In this document: piece by piece, positions 1-5,105 of the stretch
Numbering within the stretch: the first letter of the stretch is position 1
How the letters are laid out: each line of letters opens with the position of its first letter
Notes under the pieces: model-generated
The model's database searches: none
What the model was told of the DNA's origin: nothing
The model's input: only the letters and a program-made list of their open reading frames with translations
Translations under genes and position numbers: made by a program
Origin: Betaproteobacteria bacterium UBA5216
Lineage (GTDB): Bacteria; Pseudomonadota; Gammaproteobacteria; Burkholderiales; SG8-41
DNA length: 5,105 nucleotides
Direction of reading: 5' to 3'
NCBI GenBank assembly: GCA_002412495.1
Contig: DHVE01000051.1
Span: 1-5,105 of the forward strand

Positions 1-742
1 TGGTCGGCACATTGGGCAGGTATGGCAGCCGCTTGGCGCTGGTTGCCGCGAGTGCCATCGCCTTGCCGGCGCGAATGGAGGGCAGGCTGGTCGGCGAGGT
101 GGTGAACATGTAGGTGATGCGGCCCGACATGACATCCAGCGCGGCTTGTGGCGCACCCTTGTAAGGAACATGGGTCATCGCGACCTTTGCTTCGTTGCGC
201 AGCATTTCCCCGGACAGGTGTGAAAGGCTGGCCGTGCCCCACGATCCAAAGTTGACCTGACCCGGTTTGGATTTTGCGAGCGCGACCAATTCAGCGACCG
301 TCTTTCCGGGTGAACCGGGCGCCACGATCAGCACCAGCGCATGTTTGCCAATCAGACTGAGCGCTGTGATATCGCCCACGGTGTCGTAGGGCAGCTTGGA
401 GTACACGCTGGCATTGATGAAGTGCTCGATGGAGTGAAGCACAATGGTATAGCCATCCGGCGGTGCCTTGGCCGCGAGATCCGCGCCGATAATGCCGTTG
501 GCGCCCGGCCGGTTATCCACCACGATGGGCTGCCCAAGATTTTCGGCCAGTTTGACCGATACGAAGCGTGTCACGATATCGGTGCCGCCGCCCGCCACCC
601 ACGGCACGATCAGGCGTATTGGCCGCGCCGGGTAACTGGCCGCGGTATCGGGCGACTGCGCCGCGCTTATCCCGGACGACAAACCCGTCATGCCCATGAC
701 AATGATTGCGAGCCGTTTCATCGCGTGACCTGTGTTGTTCAT
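1..742 (-). CDS. Bug/TctC-family tripartite tricarboxylate transporter substrate-binding protein, partial (C-terminus beyond window)
   Basis: The reverse strand is open from an ATG at 742 to the window edge and encodes 247 residues; family members run to about 320-330, so roughly the last quarter is missing. A Sec-type signal peptide is visible (KR at 9-10, hydrophobic stretch, likely cleavage after A28 in SAA|QS). The mature part carries Bug-family hallmarks: YPARPIRLIVPW at 37-48, the GGGTDIVTR loop at 51-59, GQPIVVDNRPGANG at 70-83, PPDGYT at 94-99, HVPYKGAPQA at 191-200 and LPNVPT at the edge. Such proteins capture carboxylates in the periplasm for TctAB-type permeases. The ligand cannot be predicted. 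It lies 46 bp downstream of the flavoprotein gene on the same strand and is probably co-transcribed with it. The in-frame ATG at 721 (MKRLAIIV) gives a more typical signal peptide but has a weaker ribosome-binding site. Family is certain; exact start is likely. Confidence 0.93.
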   Translation of the reverse strand, partial: MNNTGHAMKRLAIIVMGMTGLSSGISAAQSPDTAASYPARPIRLIVPWVAGGGTDIVTRFVSVKLAENLGQPIVVDNRPGANGIIGADLAAKAPPDGYTIVLHSIEHFINASVYSKLPYDTVGDITALSLIGKHALVLIVAPGSPGKTVAELVALAKSKPGQVNFGSWGTASLSHLSGEMLRNEAKVAMTHVPYKGAPQAALDVMSGRITYMFTTSPTSLPSIRAGKAMALAATSAKRLPYLPNVPT

Positions 743-747
743 CGAAA

Positions 748-753
748 TCCTTT
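748..753 (-). promoter_or_regulatory. Shine-Dalgarno site of the Bug/TctC-type gene
   Basis: Read on the minus strand this is AAAGGA, five bases before the ATG at 742. It favours that start over the ATG at 721. Confidence 0.7.
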
Positions 754-774
754 CTCGCGGATGACTCGCGGATG
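754..774. repeat. Two tandem copies of CTCGCGGATG in the gap between the flavoprotein and binding-protein genes
   Basis: CTCGCGGATG occurs at 754-763 and again at 765-774, giving an 11-bp period. A third partial copy, CTCGCG, lies at 780-785. The repeats fill most of the 46-bp spacer between the flavoprotein stop codon and the binding-protein ribosome-binding site. No function is recognised. It may be a chance duplication or a local mRNA structure element. Confidence 0.6.
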
Positions 775-788
775 GGCTTCTCGCGTCA

Positions 789-2249
789 TTATTGCGCGCT
801 TGGCCGTGAAGCGGCGTCCCTGCCGGCGATGCGCCCGAAGGTCATGCCCTTAAGTACGGAAGTCGCGCCAACGTACGACTTGTAATAGGTGCCCATGGTT
901 TCCCCCGCCGCATAGAGACCGGGAATTACGTCGCCCTGAATATTGAGAACCTGGGCGCGGCTATTGACCTTGATGCCGCCAAAGGTGAACACAATCGCGC
1001 TGATGATCGGATAGGCCGTGAACGGCGGCTGCACGATGGGGCGCGCCCAGTGGGATTTGGGCGGCGTAACGCCGTGCGTGCGGAGTCCGTCCAGTTTGAG
1101 CGGCGTGAATTCACCGGTGCCGCAGCCCTGATTAAACTCGGTTACCGTGCGTTCCAGCGCGTCGGACGGGATATTCAGTTTGGCCGCGAGACCGGCCAGG
1201 GTCGGCGCGGTGATCGGCGGTACTTCGGTGCGCAGCAATTTTTGGCGGTAGGGAATATCGTCGATCTTTGCATCGATGATTGCGTAGCCAATGCCGTCGG
1301 GTTCGAGGAATATTTCGCGCGCAATGCGCTCGCGGTGCGCGTCTATGGAACCCGGCGCTTCGTCAAGAAAGCGTTGTCCGTGTCGATTGACCAGGATGCC
1401 ATAGGCGTAAATTTCGATCTGCGGCTCCGGTTGCGCCGAGCGCGGATCCATCGGCGATGCGTGCCAATTGCCGTAATCTCCACAGGGCGCGGCGCCGATA
1501 TTAAGCGCCATGCGGATGCCTTCGCCTTGATTATAGTGCGAACCGCGCGCGACCACGCGCAGGTTGAGCGCCTTGGGACCGATGTAGCGGGTCAGCATTT
1601 CCGCATTGCCCTGAAAACCACCGCAGGCGAGTATCACGGCGCGTCCGCGAAATTCGGTCCGCTGGTTGCGGGGGCCGATGGCTTGTACGCCTATGACATC
1701 CCCCGCGCCGTTCTGCACGAGATTAAGCGCGGCGGTGTCGTAAACAATGCGACCGCCCTTGCGTTCGAAGGCTTCCGCCAGCGCCTCGATCATCGCCAAA
1801 CCACCGCCGCTGGGAGAGAAACGCGGCTGCACGGTTTGAAACGGAATCGGCACCGCTTCGATCTTGATGCCGTAATGGCCAAGCCATGCCAGCGCCTTGG
1901 GGGCTTCGTCGACGAACGTGGATACCACCTCGGGGTCTATAAAACTCATGGCACGTACGATGGCGGGCCAGTTTTTCGAATCTTCGGAAGTGAGATGCAC
2001 CAGCGAGGGGTCGAGATAACCGCCTGCATTGGCGGCGAAGTAATCGACAATATCGTCGGAGAGCTCGGTGGCGCTTTTCATGCGCAGCCGCGCGGGTGTG
2101 TAGCGCGTGTTGCCACCGCGTTCTTCAAGAGGCGCGCGTTCCAGCACCACGACGCGCGCGCCTTGCTCTTGCGCGGCCACTGCCGCGGAAAGTCCTGCTA
2201 TGCCACAACCCACGACAACGATGTCGTGCTCTCTGGTGTCGACGACCAT
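789..2249 (-). CDS. FAD-dependent dehydrogenase, TcuA-like (tricarballylate dehydrogenase / fumarate reductase flavoprotein family)
   Basis: The protein is 486 residues from the ATG at 2249, which follows an AGGGGG ribosome-binding site. A GTG at 2279 would add ten residues but has no such site. The N-terminal Rossmann fold for FAD is clear: DIVVVGCGIAGLSAA with GxGxxG at 14-19 and the ribose-binding Glu37. RGGNTRYT follows at 44-51. The second dinucleotide-fold signature AVILACGGFQGN is at 204-215, with GSHYNQGEG at 236-244, YAYGILVNRHGQRFLDE at 281-297, FTFGG at 421-425, GLYAAGE at 444-450 and FGRIAG at 471-476. This order and length match TcuA-like flavoproteins, which oxidise tricarballylate to cis-aconitate in Salmonella. 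The fumarate reductase C-terminal catalytic His (HTMGG) and Arg (ANRLGG) positions are not conserved, so fumarate reduction is unlikely. No signal peptide is seen, so it is probably cytoplasmic. The adjacent Bug/TctC gene supports a carboxylate substrate, but tricarballylate itself is not proven. Confidence 0.88.
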   Translation of the reverse strand: MVVDTREHDIVVVGCGIAGLSAAVAAQEQGARVVVLERAPLEERGGNTRYTPARLRMKSATELSDDIVDYFAANAGGYLDPSLVHLTSEDSKNWPAIVRAMSFIDPEVVSTFVDEAPKALAWLGHYGIKIEAVPIPFQTVQPRFSPSGGGLAMIEALAEAFERKGGRIVYDTAALNLVQNGAGDVIGVQAIGPRNQRTEFRGRAVILACGGFQGNAEMLTRYIGPKALNLRVVARGSHYNQGEGIRMALNIGAAPCGDYGNWHASPMDPRSAQPEPQIEIYAYGILVNRHGQRFLDEAPGSIDAHRERIAREIFLEPDGIGYAIIDAKIDDIPYRQKLLRTEVPPITAPTLAGLAAKLNIPSDALERTVTEFNQGCGTGEFTPLKLDGLRTHGVTPPKSHWARPIVQPPFTAYPIISAIVFTFGGIKVNSRAQVLNIQGDVIPGLYAAGETMGTYYKSYVGATSVLKGMTFGRIAGRDAASRPSAQ

Positions 2250-2255
2250 TGGATG

Positions 2256-2261
2256 CCCCCT
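2256..2261 (-). promoter_or_regulatory. Shine-Dalgarno site of the TcuA-like gene
   Basis: On the minus strand this reads AGGGGG, six bases before the ATG at 2249. It decides this start over the upstream GTG at 2279. Its G-run can pair with a C-run at 2286-2290 of the same transcript. Confidence 0.75.
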
Positions 2262-2263
2262 GT

Positions 2264-2274
2264 AAAATGATTTT
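2264..2274. repeat. AT-rich palindrome AAAATGATTTT beside the TcuA-like ribosome-binding site
   Basis: AAAAT (2264-2268) and ATTTT (2270-2274) are exact reverse complements around a single G. The palindrome ends two bases from the ribosome-binding site of the flavoprotein gene. It is a possible operator half, but no regulator is encoded in the window to match it. Confidence 0.45.
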
Positions 2275-2281
2275 GCCACAC

Positions 2282-2313
2282 TTGCGGGGGTTTTTTGGGA
2301 TCATGGCCCGCAA
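2282..2313. repeat. Inverted repeat TTGCGGG-N18-CCCGCAA
   Basis: The arms at 2282-2288 and 2307-2313 are perfect 7-bp reverse complements whose centres are 25 bp apart, in the upstream part of the divergent region. They could form an operator for a dimeric regulator or arise by chance. The 18-base spacer makes a simple terminator hairpin unlikely. Confidence 0.45.
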
Positions 2314-2402
2314 TGCAGACACGTACTTGACTGCGGCAGGACGCTGACGGAAGCTGTTGCACCCATGATTTGACTTGCCCGTGGTACTCGATTATTTCAT
2401 TG

Positions 2403-2409
2403 AAAGGAG
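2403..2409 (+). promoter_or_regulatory. Shine-Dalgarno site of the dienelactone-hydrolase-family gene
   Basis: AAAGGAG lies eight bases before the ATG at 2418. It selects that start over a TTG at 2370 that would otherwise extend the frame by 16 residues. Confidence 0.78.
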
Positions 2410-2417
2410 CCTCTCCA

Positions 2418-3305
2418 ATGGATCGCATGAAAGCCAGTGATTTTCCGCCGGAAGTTCTCAGACTGTTCGACGGCTACGTGCATGGCACCCGGACGCGCCG
2501 CGAGTTTTTGGACGAGGCCGCGAAATTCGCGGCGGGCGGCATGACGGCGGCGGTCATGCTGCAGAATTTGCAACCCAATTTCGCGTGGGCGCAGCAGGTC
2601 AAGAAAGACGATCCGCGGATCAAGACCGAATTCATTGATTACGATTCGCCGCAGGGGCACGGCAAGATGCGCGGCTATTTCGCCAAGCCGGCCAACGCCA
2701 CGGGCAAGCTGCCGGGCGTTTACGTGGTGCATGAGAATCGCGGGCTGAACCCGTACATCGAAGACGTGGTGCGCCGTCTGGCGCTGCTGAACTTTGTGGC
2801 GTTCGCGCCCGATGCCCTGTTCCCGGTGGGGGGGTATCCCGGTGATGAAGACAAGGGCCGCGATTTGTTTGCCAAGCAGGACACCAAAAAACGCATCGAG
2901 GATCTGGTCACCGGCGTCGGCGTGCTGAAAGCCCGGCCCGACTGCACGGGCAAGATCGGCACGGTTGGTTTTTGCTTTGGCGGCGGCATCGTTAATTTGC
3001 TGGCGACGCGATTGCCCGACCTTGCGGCCGGCGCGGCGTACTATGGCGTGCAACCTGCGGCGAGCGATGTAGCCAAGATCAAAGCCGCGATGATGATTCA
3101 TAACGCGTCCGATGATCAGCGTATCAACGATGGCTGGCCCGCGTACGAAGAGGCGCTTAAAGCCAACAAGGTGCGCTACGAATATTTCAGTTATCCGAAA
3201 ACGCAGCATGGCTTTCACAATGACACCACGCCGCGCTACGACGAAGCCGCGGCCAAGTTGTCATGGCAGCGCACGGTTGATTTTTTCAACAAGCATTTGC
3301 GGTAA
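2418..3305 (+). CDS. Dienelactone hydrolase family protein, YghX-like, with Tat-type signal
   Basis: The protein is 295 residues from the ATG at 2418. It is an alpha/beta hydrolase of the dienelactone hydrolase family and closely resembles the E. coli YghX-like group: HENRGLNPYIEDV at 105-117, the GGYPGDEDKGR segment at 138-148, GFCFGGG at 184-190, INDGWPAYEEALKAN at 236-250 and HGFHNDTTPRYDEAAAKL at 264-281. The expected catalytic residues are present: nucleophile Cys186, Asp233 (in DDQRIN) and His264, plus Glu106, equivalent to the Glu that contacts the Cys in classical dienelactone hydrolase. The N-terminus holds TRREFL at 26-31, a moderately hydrophobic stretch to about 51, and AWA|QQ near 58, which resembles a twin-arginine signal, so export to the periplasm is likely. 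The family cleaves esters or lactones such as dienelactones, but the substrate here is unknown. It is divergent from the flavoprotein and precedes the ThDP enzyme by 77 bp. Confidence 0.93.
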   Translation: MDRMKASDFPPEVLRLFDGYVHGTRTRREFLDEAAKFAAGGMTAAVMLQNLQPNFAWAQQVKKDDPRIKTEFIDYDSPQGHGKMRGYFAKPANATGKLPGVYVVHENRGLNPYIEDVVRRLALLNFVAFAPDALFPVGGYPGDEDKGRDLFAKQDTKKRIEDLVTGVGVLKARPDCTGKIGTVGFCFGGGIVNLLATRLPDLAAGAAYYGVQPAASDVAKIKAAMMIHNASDDQRINDGWPAYEEALKANKVRYEYFSYPKTQHGFHNDTTPRYDEAAAKLSWQRTVDFFNKHLR

Positions 3306-3382
3306 CGCCGATTGTATGTAACGATATAAATATTTAACTAATTGTTTTTATTGAATAATTTATAGCAACAAGGAAGATTCAC
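3306..3382 (+). promoter_or_regulatory. Very AT-rich spacer between the hydrolase and ThDP-enzyme genes; possible promoter or leader region
   Basis: Bases 3311-3365 contain 47 A/T out of 55, in sharp contrast to the GC-rich genes on both sides. A 10-bp palindrome TAAATATTTA sits at 3327-3336. Several TATAAA/TTTATA-like words occur, but none pairs with a -35 box at normal spacing, so no promoter is called. There is no GC stem followed by a T-run, so no intrinsic terminator separates the two genes and co-transcription remains possible. Confidence 0.4.
3370..3374 (+). promoter_or_regulatory. Shine-Dalgarno site of the ThDP-enzyme gene
   Basis: AAGGA lies eight bases before the ATG at 3383, supporting that start. 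Confidence 0.72.
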
Positions 3383-5056
3383 ATGGACGGCACCGAAAAG
3401 AAAGTTGGCACGATCACGGGTTCACGCGCATTGGTGGATGGGCTGCTGCGCGAAGGTATTGATCACGTGTTCGGCATCCCGGGTACACAAAACCTGGCGT
3501 TCCTGGATGCGCTGCGCGAAACGCCGCAGATACGTTTTATTCTCACGCGCCACGAACAGGGCGCCGCGTTCATGGCGCTAGGCTTTGCGCGCGCACGTAA
3601 CGCGCCTGCGGTCGTGACGGCGACCGAAGGCCCTGGCGTGACCAACCTGGTCACGGCCATAGCCGCCGCCAACAAGGGCAACGTGCCGCTGATCAGCATC
3701 TGCGGCGTGCAGGAAAGTGAAATGCGCGAGCGTGATGCCACGCAGGATCTCGACCAGATTCCGTTCATGCGGCCGATTACCAAGTGGGCCTACAGCATTC
3801 CGTACCCGGAACGCATTCAGGAAATGGTGCGCAAGGCTTTTCGCGTGGCGTTGACCGAACCGCAGGGGCCGACGCATCTCGAAGCGCCCAACGAAGTGAT
3901 GCTGCAACAAGTAAAGCCCGAGGCGATTTCGCCTGCCGCCTACCGCGCCACTGTGCCGGCGGTGTCGGATCCGGGGCAACTCGACGCGGCGTGGGCCTTG
4001 ATAGCCAAGGCCGAGCGCCCGCTGTTCGTGGTGGGCCGCGGTGTGATGAAAGAAAAGGTCATCGGCGAGATGGAAAAACTTGCCACGGCCACGGGCATTC
4101 CGGTGGCGGTGTTGCAGTACTCGCCCGATGGATTCCCGTCCACGCACCCGCTGGCGTTGGGGCCACTGGGCCGCAATGGATTCAGCAGTGCGAACAAGAA
4201 TGCGCCCAAGGCCGATGTCATCATCGCCGTGGGGTCGCACTTCGACGTGTTTTCGACCATGTACAAATACGGCGTGATTAGCGAGAGCGCGAAGATCATC
4301 CACCACACCAGCGCGCCTGGCCAGATCGGCATCGTGTTCCCGGTGGAAATGGGCGTCGCGGGTTCTTCCGCGAGTTTCATCAAGGGTCTCGCGGAGCGCG
4401 CGGCCAAATCGAGCGCACGCAAGCCCTGGGTGGATGTCGCCAAGGCGCGCGCCGATTTCGAGGCCGAGCTGAACGGCGTGTTAAAACCCGATGCGGTGCC
4501 AATTCAATCGCAATGGGTGGCTCACGTGATTCGCAAGGTGCTGCCGAAAAACGGCATCTGCGTGGTTGATGCCGGCAATGGCGGTAAACACGTGCGCAGC
4601 TACTTCAAAAGCTACGAGCCGTTTACGTTCATGTGCATTGACGACTGGGCGTCGGTGGGTGGCTCGTTCCCGATCGCGCTCGGCGCGAAGCTGGCTTGTC
4701 CGGATCGTCCGGTGATCTCGGCGTCGGGCGACATGGGCATCATGTGCAACATCGGCGAACTCGAAACGGCGGTGCGCGAAAACATCCCCGTGGTGCATAT
4801 CGTGTTCAACGACGAGGGCCTCGGCAACGAACGCGCGTTCCAGAACGAACATTTCGGCGGACGTTTTTTCGCGGTGGATTACAAAAACCCCAACTTCGGC
4901 GATCTGGCCAAGGTGTTTGGCGGCTACGGCGAGCGTGTTACCAAACCGGGCGATCTCGAAGGCGCGATCCAGCGTGCACTGGCCAGCGGCAAGCCCGCAT
5001 TGATCGACGTGATGATCGACCAGAACACGCTGGCGCCGGTGGTGTTTAAGCAGTAA
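3383..5056 (+). CDS. Thiamine-diphosphate-dependent enzyme of the acetolactate synthase large-subunit superfamily, substrate unknown
   Basis: The protein is 557 residues, a full-length three-domain ThDP enzyme. The N-terminal pyrimidine-binding domain spans about 10-175, with FGIPGTQN at 30-37, the catalytic Glu58 in RHEQGAA and TEGPGVTNLVTA at 81-92. A central domain covers about 195-340 (LFVVGRG at 214-220). The C-terminal pyrophosphate-binding domain runs from about 375 to 545. Its Mg/ThDP motif is GDM at 449-451, aligning without gaps to the yeast AHAS metal-binding region, with FND at 475-477; the motif is normally GDG...NN. Asp477 replaces the usual Asn, as it does in Bacillus AlsS-type enzymes. 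The segment GNERAFQNEHFGGRFF (481-496) recalls sulfoacetaldehyde-acetyltransferase-like members rather than biosynthetic AHAS. Such enzymes cleave or ligate 2-oxo acids in the cytoplasm. No small subunit gene follows in the 49 bases left. A catabolic decarboxylase, lyase or carboligase fits the context better than branched-chain amino acid synthesis. Confidence 0.9.
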   Translation: MDGTEKKVGTITGSRALVDGLLREGIDHVFGIPGTQNLAFLDALRETPQIRFILTRHEQGAAFMALGFARARNAPAVVTATEGPGVTNLVTAIAAANKGNVPLISICGVQESEMRERDATQDLDQIPFMRPITKWAYSIPYPERIQEMVRKAFRVALTEPQGPTHLEAPNEVMLQQVKPEAISPAAYRATVPAVSDPGQLDAAWALIAKAERPLFVVGRGVMKEKVIGEMEKLATATGIPVAVLQYSPDGFPSTHPLALGPLGRNGFSSANKNAPKADVIIAVGSHFDVFSTMYKYGVISESAKIIHHTSAPGQIGIVFPVEMGVAGSSASFIKGLAERAAKSSARKPWVDVAKARADFEAELNGVLKPDAVPIQSQWVAHVIRKVLPKNGICVVDAGNGGKHVRSYFKSYEPFTFMCIDDWASVGGSFPIALGAKLACPDRPVISASGDMGIMCNIGELETAVRENIPVVHIVFNDEGLGNERAFQNEHFGGRFFAVDYKNPNFGDLAKVFGGYGERVTKPGDLEGAIQRALASGKPALIDVMIDQNTLAPVVFKQ

Positions 5057-5105
5057 GGCGGCCTTGGGCTGGGGATGGTGGTGGGAGTATTTTCCAATCC
5101 AGGTA

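Larger units (their letters stand above)
2250..2417. promoter_or_regulatory. Divergent intergenic region, expected to hold promoters and operators for both transcription directions
   Basis: This 168-bp gap separates the leftward flavoprotein/binding-protein genes from the rightward hydrolase/ThDP-enzyme genes, so promoters for both directions are expected here. What can be seen: an 11-bp palindrome AAAATGATTTT at 2264-2274; a perfect 7-bp inverted repeat TTGCGGG (2282-2288) / CCCGCAA (2307-2313); a looser pair ATCATGG (2300-2306) / CCATGAT (2363-2369); and two TTGACT hexamers at 2327-2332 and 2370-2375. Neither hexamer has a good -10 box at a workable distance, so no promoter is assigned. No gene is seen inside. 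Confidence 0.55.

Noticed and set aside
341..853. A 170-codon plus-strand frame spanning the binding-protein gene start
   Set aside because: It crosses two minus-strand genes and their spacer, with no motif. It is antisense to conserved Bug-family sequence.
1050..2270. A 406-codon open frame on the plus strand opposite the flavoprotein gene
   Set aside because: It mirrors the flavoprotein, has no family-like motifs, is rich in Arg/His/Gly as expected of a GC-rich antisense shadow, and the opposite frame has clear FAD motifs.
2258..2280. Sigma-54 promoter (TGGC...) upstream of the flavoprotein gene
   Set aside because: The GG is present in TGGCAAAATC on the minus strand, but no GC dinucleotide occurs at the required distance of ten bases.
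2255..2296. GCCCCC ... GGGGG followed by six T as an intrinsic terminator on the plus strand
   Set aside because: The stem is only about five pairs with a 25-base loop, and no plus-strand gene lies upstream for it to terminate. The pairing is more relevant to the minus-strand ribosome-binding site.
2370..2398. TTGACT-N17-TATTTC as a sigma-70 promoter for the hydrolase gene
   Set aside because: The -10 matches only three of six bases and the start point would fall at or inside the Shine-Dalgarno site, leaving no usable leader.
2397..3218. A 273-codon minus-strand frame opposite the hydrolase gene
   Set aside because: No recognisable domain, Arg/His-rich shadow composition, and the plus strand holds a well-conserved hydrolase with catalytic residues.
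3578..4306. A 242-codon minus-strand frame inside the ThDP-enzyme gene
   Set aside because: His/Arg-rich shadow with no ribosome-binding logic or domain; the plus-strand protein is intact across it.
5057..5105. Terminator or next gene after the ThDP enzyme
   Set aside because: The 49 bases show no stem with a T-run, no ribosome-binding site with start codon, and are too short to judge.

Overview
The window reads as a stretch of a Gram-negative, probably betaproteobacterial (Burkholderiales-like), chromosome. That assignment is an inference from three things: a Bug/TctC-type periplasmic binding protein (a family greatly expanded in those bacteria) next to a TcuA-like flavoprotein, a Tat-type signal on a dienelactone-hydrolase-family protein, and GC-rich genes with strong GC-leaning third positions. 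No rRNA, tRNA, CRISPR array, insertion sequence or phage gene was seen.

Layout: two genes run leftward and two run rightward from a 168-bp divergent intergenic region (2250-2417). Leftward: a TcuA-like FAD-dependent dehydrogenase (2249 down to 789), then after 46 bp a Bug/TctC tricarboxylate-type solute-binding protein (742 down to the window edge, C-terminus missing). Rightward: a secreted dienelactone-hydrolase-family enzyme (2418-3305), then after a very AT-rich 77-bp gap a thiamine-diphosphate (ThDP) enzyme of the acetolactate-synthase superfamily (3383-5056). The last 49 bases (5057-5105) show no recognisable gene or terminator. Every gene has a readable Shine-Dalgarno sequence, which fixes its start. 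For the flavoprotein and the hydrolase this moves the start inward from longer GTG/TTG-initiated frames.

Together the four proteins look like part of a carboxylic-acid catabolic locus: a periplasmic binding protein to capture a carboxylate, a flavoprotein to oxidise it, an alpha/beta hydrolase to open or cleave an ester or lactone, and a ThDP enzyme to cleave or ligate a 2-oxo acid. The substrate cannot be read from the sequence, and no regulator, TctA/TctB membrane subunits or TcuB-like electron acceptor lie within the window. The families are all known. The points worth a second look are the active-site variants in the flavoprotein and ThDP enzyme, the Tat-type signal on the hydrolase, and several small repeats in the intergenic regions, including a possible hairpin covering the flavoprotein's ribosome-binding site.
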